From Colwellia sp. (GTDB lineage Bacteria > Pseudomonadota > Gammaproteobacteria > Enterobacterales > Alteromonadaceae), in contig JAPYOP010000025.1 of assembly GCA_029938115.1 (NCBI GenBank), positions 1 through 55,348 on the forward strand: a stretch of DNA of 55,348 nt, in the 5' to 3' direction. The translations under genes and the position numbers were made by a program. Of this stretch, positions 8,634 through 16,536 are shown one piece after another. The notes under the pieces are model-generated. The model saw nothing but the letters and a program-made list of their open reading frames with translations. It made no database searches and was not told the origin of the DNA. The first letter of the stretch is position 1; each line of letters begins with the position of its first letter.

Positions 8634-8909
8634 ATGCAAAAAAATGAGATAAAACTTAAACAACCTCAAAGAATCTCAACAGATGAGAAAGAGAAGATAT
8701 TTGAAAATATTGATCCCATTGAATTGGCAAAAATTCAGTTTTTAAATAAAGTTTCTCACGAACTACGCACCCCTTTATCTGTTATAAAAATGCAGATAGA
8801 AGCGATAGAAGATGGGATGTATGAAAATAACGACCAAGCATTTCAGAAGCTTAAGGAAAAATTTTCTGAATTTGAGGCCTTGATGGATGAAATGATGAAA
8901 ACTAAATAG
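8634..8909 (+). CDS. stand-alone HisKA (DHp) domain protein without a kinase ATPase domain
   Basis: This 91-residue soluble protein is almost entirely a histidine-kinase dimerisation and phospho-acceptor domain. It has a charged N-terminal 27 residues, then helix 1 with H box SHELRTPLS (His42), and helix 2 to the end. Its core closely matches the propeller kinase (HELRTPLSVIKMQIEAIEDG against HDLRTPLTNIKMQLEALEDG). HATPase_c is absent and there is no signal or membrane segment. It is expressed from box 3 and followed 18 bp later by a PEP-CTERM gene. No clear ribosome site precedes ATG 8634. It could accept or drain phosphate, act as a phosphatase or phosphotransfer module on the neighbouring regulator, or form mixed dimers with the kinase. 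Alternatively it is a surviving fragment of a duplicated kinase. The intact frame and conserved His argue for function; the role is inference. Confidence 0.75.
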   Translation: MQKNEIKLKQPQRISTDEKEKIFENIDPIELAKIQFLNKVSHELRTPLSVIKMQIEAIEDGMYENNDQAFQKLKEKFSEFEALMDEMMKTK

Positions 8910-8927
8910 ATATAAAAAGGAAAATAA

Positions 8928-9497
8928 ATGAAATCGTTATATTTGAAAGCAATTTTTGCTGGATTACTCATGACAGTTACTAGCTTATCTTATGCTGGTT
9001 TAATTAAAATGGAAGCCAGTTATGACTCATCGTCTACAGCTACATTTTCATGGGATATGACTTTGGATGAGGCTGATTTAAATACACAGGCCGATAACTT
9101 TCAAAAACTTAATTCTTCATTTTATGACTTCATCGTTTCATTAAATGTTATTTTTACGGACAGTGAAGGTGCTAGGTTTTCTTTAAATTTAGACGAACTC
9201 AAAGCTTTTGATATTTCTATGATTTATGCTCGTATTAATGGAAAAACATTTTTTGCTGATGGAGCTAATCAAAGATCAAAAATAGACGATATAAATTTTT
9301 CTACATTTTATAACGCATTTTTATCAAAAGGAACTGACGGTGGCCCCATAGGTCGTCATCTAAATGTACTTATAAATGATGATGATGATGAATTTAGATT
9401 GAGTTCTTTTAAGTCTGTAACTGTTCCCGAGCCTTCGTCCCTAGCTATTTTTGCATTAGGCATTATTGGTTTACTATCACGTCGATGTAATAAATAA
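8928..9497 (+). CDS. PEP-CTERM sorting domain protein B
   Basis: A 189-residue exported protein. It has a signal peptide (about 1-23, ending SYA before GLIKM) and a C-terminal VPEPSSLAIFAL-helix-SRR tail. A strong ribosome site (AAAAGGAAA) lies 18 bp after the HisKA protein gene, so the two are co-transcribed from box 3. The middle region is acidic, with a run of Asp before the tail, and matches no family I know. It depends on an exosortase encoded elsewhere. Confidence 0.85.
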   Translation: MKSLYLKAIFAGLLMTVTSLSYAGLIKMEASYDSSSTATFSWDMTLDEADLNTQADNFQKLNSSFYDFIVSLNVIFTDSEGARFSLNLDELKAFDISMIYARINGKTFFADGANQRSKIDDINFSTFYNAFLSKGTDGGPIGRHLNVLINDDDDEFRLSSFKSVTVPEPSSLAIFALGIIGLLSRRCNK

Positions 9498-9592
9498 CTC
9501 TGCTGTAACTCCTGACGTTTTAACATTTAAAATATTGCTTGTTATTATTGTTGTATCATTTTTTTATCTCGAATATTTAAAGCCAAAACGTC

Positions 9593-9624
9593 TGCATATT
9601 CTCTGCATATTAGTTTCGTATACT
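9593..9624 (+). promoter_or_regulatory. tandem box 4 and -10 element
   Basis: A perfect TGCATATT-CTC-TGCATATT (9593-9611), 7 bp, then TATACT (9619-9624), the best -10 of the set. Transcription start is predicted near 9631, about 113 nt before PEP-CTERM protein C. Confidence 0.7.
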
Positions 9625-9743
9625 GTGCCCAATTAACAGATTAACTTTACTGTTTAGACATTTAAGTAGTGGCGTGAAATTTGTCTTTTGATTCTTTATT
9701 GAATTTTGAAGGTTTTTAGTTTGGTTTATTTAGAGGTTTTAAA

Positions 9744-10325
9744 ATGAAGTTATTCGCTACAATGATACTTTCGTTATTTTTAGTATCTTATTCACATGCA
9801 AGCATTATTGAGTTTAATTGGACGACTCAAGTTGACTCCAGTAGTTTATCATTGTGGGAAGCTGGCGACTCAATAACTATTGAAATGCTGTTTGACATTG
9901 CCGACGATGATTATGCGTCACATAGTTATACTTTTGACGAATTTATTAGTTACACAGCGACGAATAGCTATGGCGATTATGTAACGGCTTTTGGCTATGG
10001 CGGTTATAACGGAGCGTATTTCGAAACTGACTTAAATGGAAATATTACCTCTGTTGGCAATAATAGGTCGAACTATTACCTACCTACTGAAAGTAATATC
10101 GGAATGTATAACCAGAAATATTATGCTTTGTTTATAACCTCAGCTAACCAAAGCATACTAAGTGTTTCTGGTGGTCAGGTTGACGTAGTTAATCGAGCCG
10201 CTGGATTGCAAGCTGAGAGTTGGACAGTTTCTGGCGGGGTTTCAGTACCCGAGCCATCAACTCTTGCTATTTTTGCTTTAGGGATGATGGGTTTAGCATT
10301 ACGTCGATTTAAGAAAAAAACATAA
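9744..10325 (+). CDS. PEP-CTERM sorting domain protein C
   Basis: A 193-residue exported protein. It has a signal peptide (about 1-19, ending SHA) and ends in VPEPSTLAIFAL, a hydrophobic helix and a basic RRFKKK stretch. The ribosome site AGAGG is 7 bp before the ATG. The mature part is rich in Tyr, Gly, Ser and Asn, common in exported PEP-CTERM proteins, with no catalytic motif seen. It is the first gene of a two-gene unit with PEP-CTERM protein D (30 bp gap), transcribed from box 4 and ended by the terminator at 11065. Confidence 0.85.
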   Translation: MKLFATMILSLFLVSYSHASIIEFNWTTQVDSSSLSLWEAGDSITIEMLFDIADDDYASHSYTFDEFISYTATNSYGDYVTAFGYGGYNGAYFETDLNGNITSVGNNRSNYYLPTESNIGMYNQKYYALFITSANQSILSVSGGQVDVVNRAAGLQAESWTVSGGVSVPEPSTLAIFALGMMGLALRRFKKKT

Positions 10326-10355
10326 TTTTTTGATACTTATAGGGGATAACAACAA

Positions 10356-11006
10356 ATGATTTTCGAATTTTTTCATAAAAAGTCTATCGCAGGCGTATTG
10401 CTGGCAACTATTTTTTCGTTTGGTGTCAATGCTGGCATCATTGCTATTGACGAATTTAATGGTGATCTTTTCGAAGGTTTTGAAAGTCAACAAGAAGACA
10501 TTAATTCAAGTTTTACTGGCTTCGATGATAATGCAACTTTTAGCGTTGCAGATGGCCTTTATGGTACTGTCGAACAATGGTTTGGAGGTGATTTACAAGG
10601 TGAAATAAATCCTTACGAAGGAAAGCTGCTTGGTTCATGGTTCGCAGGGAAAGATTCAATGGACATACTGTTTAATGAACAGTTATCGGCTTTCGGTGGT
10701 TACTTTAATTCACTTAGTATCACCAAGAACAGCACTATTAGTTTTTTTAATAATAATAACCTAATTACTTTGAATTCTCTGGACGTCGGTTTTGATGAAT
10801 ATATTTGGCAAGGTTGGTCTGTAAACGAAGGCACTACTTTTAATCGAATCTCCATTACTCATGAAAAGCAATCATTCCCTAACTCATTCCTGATTTTTGA
10901 CAACTTACAAGCCAATGTAGCGTCAGTTCCTGAGCCATCCTCACTCGCTATTTTTGCATTAGGTATGGTTGGTTTATTATCACGTCGTCTGAATAAACAA
11001 GCTTAA
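10356..11006 (+). CDS. PEP-CTERM sorting domain protein D
   Basis: A 216-residue exported protein with signal peptide (about 1-26, ending VNA) and C-terminal VPEPSSLAIFAL-helix-SRR. The ribosome site is AGGGGAT. The mature domain (FEGFESQQEDINSSF, then a GLYGTVEQWF segment and a late ISITHEK/FDNL segment) resembles the general beta-sandwich layout seen in many PEP-CTERM proteins whose surface role is unknown. Second gene of the box 4 unit. Confidence 0.85.
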   Translation: MIFEFFHKKSIAGVLLATIFSFGVNAGIIAIDEFNGDLFEGFESQQEDINSSFTGFDDNATFSVADGLYGTVEQWFGGDLQGEINPYEGKLLGSWFAGKDSMDILFNEQLSAFGGYFNSLSITKNSTISFFNNNNLITLNSLDVGFDEYIWQGWSVNEGTTFNRISITHEKQSFPNSFLIFDNLQANVASVPEPSSLAIFALGMVGLLSRRLNKQA

Positions 11007-11064
11007 AGCTATTTCATTAAAGGCTTTCTTTCTCTTAACTTACTATTAATAAGTTCTATGAATA

Positions 11065-11093
11065 AGCATCTATCAATTTGGTAGGTGCTTTTT
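11065..11093 (+). terminator. Rho-independent terminator after the PEP-CTERM C/D unit
   Basis: Stem AGCATCTA (11065-11072) pairs with TAGGTGCT (11082-11089) with one G-T pair, followed by a T run to 11093. It closes the box 4 transcription unit. Confidence 0.7.
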
Positions 11094-11164
11094 ATCTAAC
11101 GGATTGTAAAATCTAGTCTCTTTCATTTCGCTCATCATTAGAGATTTTTTTGAATCTATTATTC

Positions 11165-11196
11165 TGCATATTCTCTGCATATTTTTCTTGTACACT
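11165..11196 (+). promoter_or_regulatory. tandem box 5 and -10 element
   Basis: A perfect TGCATATT-CTC-TGCATATT (11165-11183), 7 bp, then TACACT (11191-11196). Transcription start is predicted near 11203, about 80 nt before the M60-like peptidase gene. Confidence 0.7.
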
Positions 11197-11282
11197 AGCC
11201 GTCATTAACAATATTGTTCTTAATGGATTGACCATTTGAACAAAGCTATTAATTTGAACTAGACTCAGAAAAGGTTATAGGT

Positions 11283-14200
11283 ATGTATAAATTTTCATTT
11301 CTTCGATTAGTATTTTTTGTCATTGTGACTTCTTCATTATCTTATGATGTCGAAGCAATAAATGACTCTCCTAGTCCTTCAATTTTAGCCTCATACAGTT
11401 TCGATTCTGATTTAACAGATCAAGCAGCCAATTATGATGGTAGCATAATTGGCTCAACCCTTAGTTATGGTATTGAAGGCGACTATAACTTTGCGTCTTT
11501 CGGTGATGACGCTGTTGTAAGTTTACCTATAGAGTTAAGTGAAAATTTATTTACCGATGGCAGTTTTGAATTTAATGCTACTTTTAGAAAAACAGAGGTA
11601 AAGGCTAATTCCGTTGTTCTGTTTTCAATTTCAGAGACGACCGATGCATTCTGGCAAACAGGTGGGATAAAGCTGGTTGCAGGAGATTCGTTAATATTTA
11701 CTTATAACGATGGCAGGGATCTTGATAATTATGAATGGCTAGATATTACAGCTTTAACTGTTAATCAATGGTATACCGTCAGCTTACGGATATACATAAA
11801 CAATGCCACGTGGATACTTACAGTTAATGATGAAATTTTTAAAGGAACATTTGGTGAAAATCAATCTATGACAGCAATGGTATCGATAATTAACAACCAT
11901 AGCATCAATTTCGGTGGTTATGCTGAGACAAAACCACATCCTTTTTACGGAAATTTTGATCTAGACAGTGCAACATTTAGTTCACCAGCACCCAGCTATT
12001 CACAAGAGGTTCGAGATGCATTTTCTGCCATGACAATGCATGTAAATGGCACAACATTACTAACAGAAGCGAAGCTTGAAGAACATTTTAAAGTTATTAA
12101 CGATAATTATTTAACGGTTACCTTTACTGATTATCAAGATGAGCTTTATGCTTATACAAAAGCTTATGAAACAGCCTACGAGCCATTATATAGTGATGGT
12201 GTTGAATATACTTTTGAAAACTTACCAGTTTTAGGAAGAACACTTCAATTGGCTCAATCACATATCTTTGATACGCAGTTTACTCCTGATAATGTCGTTG
12301 ATATGGATGGTGTGGCTTTTGAACATGCAGAAGTTGCTCCGGGAGTTGTCGCGAGCGACACGCTAAGAATAGAAAGTGCACAGATTGAGCTTAACGCAAC
12401 CTATAATATTGATATTGCAGCAGAGATCGGCGATCAATCGCGTATTGTCAGACCTACGGGGTATTTTCTGGCCGCTGGAGATTTAGTTACGATCACCGTC
12501 CCTAATGAAGCGGTGAACAAAGGGTTATCTTTTATTGTTGGTCATCATTTTAGAAATATGGATTATGACTACATTAATACTATTAATCGTTTTCCTGATA
12601 TCTCAAATGAATTTCCTTTAGATTCAATGACAATCACTTTGGCTAATCCCTTTGGTGGTGGTATTTATTTAAAAGTACCTGATGGAGTTGATCTTGGTTG
12701 GCTTAATTTTGAAATATCAAATGCGGTTAAGTCGCCTTATTTCTCATGGCGAGAAGGGCGAGAAACGTCAGTGGATGATTGGCTTTCTCAAGTTACTAGC
12801 TCTGGGGCACCTTGGGCTGATTTTGAATCAGACAAGTTCATGTTCACTATTCCTGTTTCTTACTTAGCTGGCATTACAGATCCCGATGAAATTATGACGC
12901 GATGGGACCAAATTATGGATGCGGTTAGAATTGCAGGAGGAAGACCTTTAACCCGAAGAAGAGCAGAATATTATACTTTCGATACACGCTTAGTTACACC
13001 TGCATACGGTGCGGGATATCCTTTGGTTGTCGATGACCAAGAGCTTACGCATGAAACAACGCAAGCACTTGGTTCGTTCAACCCTTTAAAGGTTTTCAGT
13101 TATCGACCGCATGTCACCTTGTTACATGAGATGGGGCATAACCATATACATCCAACAATGAAAATGGGTGATCAGTACAGCTGCCACTTTATCGAGGCTG
13201 AAACGGTTAACCATACCTTAGCGTTAGCATCAAATTTTTTAGTATATGATTTAAGTTTAGATGATGCTTTCAAGTACACTCATGGAGAAGATATCACTTC
13301 AGATGAAGCTGCTTTTGATTGGATTATTACTAACAATTTTCGTTCTGATTTACCGATGAGTTTTGATGAAAGCGCACCTATGGAAGATCAAGATATGCTG
13401 AAATATCAATATCGAGGTTGGGCTAAATATAAAGATATTGTAAAACTATTTGGTTTTGAAAATGGGCTAGGTAAAGTTAACGGTATGTTTTATCAAGCAG
13501 GACAAGCTCAAACCAGTGAAGCATCAATTTTCGAATGTCCAGACAGACCATATATTGTAGGTCGTGATGAATACATTAGTGCGGCCAGTGAAGCAATGGG
13601 AGTTAATATGGCGCCACTGTTTCATTTTTGGGGAATTGTACCATCAGAATCTCTTGTGGCAGAACTCGCGAGCAATTATCCTGCAAGTATCGAAATAGCC
13701 AATTTAATTATGCATTATCGCGACAACGTCGCCCCAAAAACACAAGATGACTACTTAGCTTTTCATAATGCATTGTATAACAAAGTTGGTTATCAGCAAC
13801 CTCGCTATGATGAATATATCACTCAGTTTGATGAAACATTTGCACAACAAATTCAAAGCCAGTTTACATTGCTATTAAATAAATACGGTTTTGGCGATAC
13901 TGATGGAGATGGCATTATCGACATTGAAGATGGCAACCCTACTGTGCCAAATAGCGCTCCAGTATTAACAGGCACGCCAGCATTATCAGTAGATGAAGAT
14001 TCAGCTTATAGTTTTACACCAAGTATGACCGATGATGGTGATACAAACACGATTAGCTTTGCTGTATCAAACCTCCCTAATTGGGCAAGTTTTGATACAA
14101 ACACAGGTTCAATAACTGGTACGCCGAGCAATGATGACGTAGGAATTATTGCTGATATTGTCATTAGTGTTTCTGATGGATATTTAACAGCAGAGCTTGC

Positions 14201-14621
14201 TAGTTTTAACATTGAAGTCATTAATATAAATGATGCACCTACTTTTACTGGAACTATTTCTGATATATCAGTAAATACGGGAGAAAACATTAATCAAGAT
14301 ATAGCATCTTATTTTTCTGACATTGATGCGGGCGACACTTTAGTTTTTTCTGCCAGCAATTTACCATCAGGCGTTTCAATCTCATCTGTTGGGTTGATTA
14401 GTGGTTCAAGCTCAGCGGCTAGCACATCAAGTGTCACTATAACGGCTACTGATGCTATGGGGTTATCTGTAAATGGGGCATTACAAATGACCATTTCAGC
14501 AGCTCCTGTAACATTAACGCCTCCTTCCAAGGAGTCAAGTGGTGGTGGCGCTGTTAATCTTTTGAACCTTTTTGTCTTTATGGTGATCTTTATACTCAGA
14601 AGGAAACGAGTTGATTGTTAA
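11283..14621 (+). CDS. exported M60-like zinc metallopeptidase with LamG-like and cadherin-like domains and a GlyGly-CTERM-like tail
   Basis: The 1112-residue secreted protein has a signal peptide (about 1-25), a LamG/concanavalin-like domain (about 35-240), and an M60/enhancin-like peptidase region (about 375-700) with GYFLAAGDLVTITVP, NPFGGGIYL and the zinc motif HEMGH (His615-His619), with further Glu residues shortly downstream. A calcium-type DTDGDGIIDIEDG segment (about 872-884) precedes two cadherin or Ig-like domains (about 890-1080). The end is SGGGA, a hydrophobic helix and RRKR, resembling GlyGly-CTERM signals processed by rhombosortase and linked to type II secretion. M60 family members degrade mucin-like glycoproteins, so a glycoprotein substrate is likely but unproven. 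Transcription is probably from box 5. Confidence 0.85.
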   Translation: MYKFSFLRLVFFVIVTSSLSYDVEAINDSPSPSILASYSFDSDLTDQAANYDGSIIGSTLSYGIEGDYNFASFGDDAVVSLPIELSENLFTDGSFEFNATFRKTEVKANSVVLFSISETTDAFWQTGGIKLVAGDSLIFTYNDGRDLDNYEWLDITALTVNQWYTVSLRIYINNATWILTVNDEIFKGTFGENQSMTAMVSIINNHSINFGGYAETKPHPFYGNFDLDSATFSSPAPSYSQEVRDAFSAMTMHVNGTTLLTEAKLEEHFKVINDNYLTVTFTDYQDELYAYTKAYETAYEPLYSDGVEYTFENLPVLGRTLQLAQSHIFDTQFTPDNVVDMDGVAFEHAEVAPGVVASDTLRIESAQIELNATYNIDIAAEIGDQSRIVRPTGYFLAAGDLVTITVPNEAVNKGLSFIVGHHFRNMDYDYINTINRFPDISNEFPLDSMTITLANPFGGGIYLKVPDGVDLGWLNFEISNAVKSPYFSWREGRETSVDDWLSQVTSSGAPWADFESDKFMFTIPVSYLAGITDPDEIMTRWDQIMDAVRIAGGRPLTRRRAEYYTFDTRLVTPAYGAGYPLVVDDQELTHETTQALGSFNPLKVFSYRPHVTLLHEMGHNHIHPTMKMGDQYSCHFIEAETVNHTLALASNFLVYDLSLDDAFKYTHGEDITSDEAAFDWIITNNFRSDLPMSFDESAPMEDQDMLKYQYRGWAKYKDIVKLFGFENGLGKVNGMFYQAGQAQTSEASIFECPDRPYIVGRDEYISAASEAMGVNMAPLFHFWGIVPSESLVAELASNYPASIEIANLIMHYRDNVAPKTQDDYLAFHNALYNKVGYQQPRYDEYITQFDETFAQQIQSQFTLLLNKYGFGDTDGDGIIDIEDGNPTVPNSAPVLTGTPALSVDEDSAYSFTPSMTDDGDTNTISFAVSNLPNWASFDTNTGSITGTPSNDDVGIIADIVISVSDGYLTAELASFNIEVININDAPTFTGTISDISVNTGENINQDIASYFSDIDAGDTLVFSASNLPSGVSISSVGLISGSSSAASTSSVTITATDAMGLSVNGALQMTISAAPVTLTPPSKESSGGGAVNLLNLFVFMVIFILRRKRVDC

Positions 14622-14641
14622 CGACATTTTTCTCACTTAAA

Positions 14642-14673
14642 GCAAGTTCATGGATCCTCCTGAACTTGCGTTT
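14642..14673 (+). terminator. probable terminator after the M60-like gene
   Basis: A perfect 9-bp stem, GCAAGTTCA (14642-14650) with TGAACTTGC (14661-14669), begins 20 bp after the stop codon. The T tail is short (GTTTA), so termination may be weak or factor-assisted. Confidence 0.5.
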
Positions 14674-14762
14674 AATAAATGTAGTGTTTAATTTTCTATA
14701 TTTATTTGGCTAAATGTAATTATCCTCTTACCAGTGCAATCCAATTAATTAACAGCGAAATA

Positions 14763-14794
14763 TACATATTCACTGCATATTTCATTTGTATTCT
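14763..14794 (+). promoter_or_regulatory. tandem box 6 and -10 element (orphan copy)
   Basis: TACATATT-CAC-TGCATATT (14763-14781), 7 bp, then TATTCT (14789-14794). The first half-site has one mismatch. No full gene lies downstream on this strand; only a 10-codon frame with a good ribosome site follows. Confidence 0.55.
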
Positions 14795-14859
14795 GTCAAT
14801 TATTAGATAGTTAGAGAATAACTGCATTCATTTATTTTATCCGAAATAGAGGAATCCCA

Positions 14860-14892
14860 ATGAATAATGTAATTCGACACTTTTTCATCTAA
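14860..14892 (+). pseudogene. 10-codon remnant or leader peptide behind box 6
   Basis: AGAGGAA lies 7 bp before ATG 14860, and the frame stops after ten codons (MNNVIRHFFI). Promoter box, ribosome site and start codon are all in place, so this is either the 5' remnant of a lost member of the box-controlled set or a short peptide. Beyond the stop nothing reads as coding on this strand. Confidence 0.3.
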
Positions 14893-14952
14893 GATTTCCC
14901 CGAAAAAGCACGCTTGTGTCGCCATTTACGTTACCATTTTTACTAGTTTTAG

Positions 14953-15123
14953 TTAATGGTCAAAAAATACCGATAATTGTGATTTTTTAAAAAAGTTGAA
15001 CTTGACCATATGTTTCTCAGTACTCAAGAAACATATAGAAACGAAAGATAGAATAAATAACGAAACAAAGACAACTAAAACCGGTATCATCATCAATGTA
15101 AATAACATGTTTAAATCGAGCAT
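14953..15123 (-). CDS. small single-pass membrane protein (56 residues)
   Basis: ATG at 15123 (minus strand) is preceded by a strong AAGGAG 7 bp upstream, which overlaps the stop codon of the upstream exported-protein gene, so the two are translationally coupled. The peptide begins MLDLNMLFTLMM, has one long hydrophobic segment (about residues 6-33) and a short basic tail (KFNFFKKS). No family is recognised. The coupling and ribosome site make it a likely real small protein, perhaps a partner of the upstream product. Confidence 0.6.
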   Translation of the reverse strand: MLDLNMLFTLMMIPVLVVFVSLFILSFVSICFLSTEKHMVKFNFFKKSQLSVFFDH

Positions 15124-15135
15124 AATTAATTCTCC

Positions 15136-15441
15136 TTATTCACCGTGACTGTTAATTTGTTTGTTTTTAGCTTTAGTGGCTGTTTTAGCGATTAATACTT
15201 GAGTGGTAATGTCTGTGTTCATTTGTAACGGTATCGCCATGTACATTGAGAGTTGAATATCATTATTTAATTCATGCGTTAACTGCAAACCGACTTGTTG
15301 AGTGTTTTTCTCAATCATAATATCAGTTACAGCTGTTATATCGTCTTTTTCTACTGCTTGGGCCGTAGACCCAATCAATAATACGCTCGCTAATAAAAGC
15401 TTAATTAACGTGTTAGTTACGTTGCTAATAAAAATGCTCAT
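15136..15441 (-). CDS. small exported protein, unknown function
   Basis: 101 residues. The start is placed at ATG 15441 because GAGGAAA stands 7 bp upstream and a signal peptide follows directly (about 1-29, hydrophobic core LIKLLLASVLLIG, ending AQA). A longer in-frame ATG at 15576 would put 45 non-signal residues in front. The mature part (about 70 residues) alternates acidic and hydrophobic residues and ends in a Lys-rich stretch. It lies in the same direction as, and downstream of, the CadC-like regulator, and overlaps its ribosome signal with the 56-residue membrane protein. Function unknown. Confidence 0.6.
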   Translation of the reverse strand: MSIFISNVTNTLIKLLLASVLLIGSTAQAVEKDDITAVTDIMIEKNTQQVGLQLTHELNNDIQLSMYMAIPLQMNTDITTQVLIAKTATKAKNKQINSHGE

Positions 15442-15668
15442 AATTGATTTCCTCGTAGTAGTTCTAGTAATCACACTAGGTAAGTAGTCTTTACTATTAC
15501 AAAGGTTGTGCCAACAGATGAAATAAACGACAAGACACTGATAATCAATAGGTTTTATTTTGTGCGTTAAGTACACGTTAAAGAGATGGAACTGATAATA
15601 TCTCGATTTTGGGACTAAGTTTCCCTAAATCGGGATTGATTGATATCAAGTGCTAAACAAATAAGTAG

Positions 15669-16394
15669 CTATTTAACCTTATCATCACACTCAATAGCAT
15701 TTTCTGTGTTTTTTTTATGATACTGACAATCTGATACTCGTGGACCCACTGTAAATTCCATACCTGAATTTTCTTCACCGGTGATGCGTTTGATTTCTTT
15801 TAACATTGCCGCTTTCTTTTCTTCCGTCAGTTTACCTTCAATACCTGCTTGAATTTCATAACCACCGTCAGCAAGCTTTTTAATTGAAAGGTCTGGAAAG
15901 AAAAACTCTTCAGGTTCGTCTTTATCAATAAATGAAGGAGAGAAAATAACTATCGAAAGAAAAATAACAAACGATATTAAGGCCGTATATCTTGATTTTA
16001 GTGAGCTTTTTTGTAACCAAGAGGGTGAGGGAGTAGATAATATGACGGGCGGTAACCAGCGATAACCTTTTCGTTGTACTGTTTGAATAAACGTTGGTTT
16101 TTTTACATCATCCCCAAGTGCTTTTCGTAATCTTGTCATACTATTAGCTAGAGAGTCAGGGCCTACTATAGTATCTGGCCATAATGCTTCAATTAATTGT
16201 TGCTTGGTTAATGTTTCACCTTGAGCTTCACACAGCAGTACTAATAGTTCCAAAACTTTTGGTTGCAGAACGTAAGTTTCACCTGATCGTATAATACTAT
16301 TATGACTAATATTTACGCTTATATTCCCCGTTTTAAATTGAAATTTCATCAATTGAGCAAACGATAGTTTTTTAACTCTTTTATTTGTTCTCAT
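15669..16394 (-). CDS. CadC/ToxR-like membrane-anchored transcription regulator
   Basis: 241 residues. The N-terminal OmpR-type winged helix (about 20-113, with VLELLVLLCEAQGETLTKQQLIEALWPD and the closing KGYRWLPP) has no receiver domain. One transmembrane helix (about 135-152) follows, then a periplasmic tail of about 85 residues with two Cys (SDCQYH and IECDD) that could form a disulfide. This is the CadC/ToxR layout, in which an envelope signal acts directly on DNA-bound protein. The start is uncertain: M1 or M16 (16349), neither with a good ribosome site. Likely targets are the divergent serine protease and the minus-strand small genes. Confidence 0.8.
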   Translation of the reverse strand: MRTNKRVKKLSFAQLMKFQFKTGNISVNISHNSIIRSGETYVLQPKVLELLVLLCEAQGETLTKQQLIEALWPDTIVGPDSLANSMTRLRKALGDDVKKPTFIQTVQRKGYRWLPPVILSTPSPSWLQKSSLKSRYTALISFVIFLSIVIFSPSFIDKDEPEEFFFPDLSIKKLADGGYEIQAGIEGKLTEEKKAAMLKEIKRITGEENSGMEFTVGPRVSDCQYHKKNTENAIECDDKVK

Positions 16395-16536
16395 AAATAT
16401 TCATATTTTCAATTAGTTATATACGATATGTTTTGGATAGGTTAAAGATATCAATATTTAAGTGATTAGCACTAGCATTGGCTATGTATTTCTATGATAA
16501 AGACTAATAAATCATAAATAAACATATTAGGTTCCT

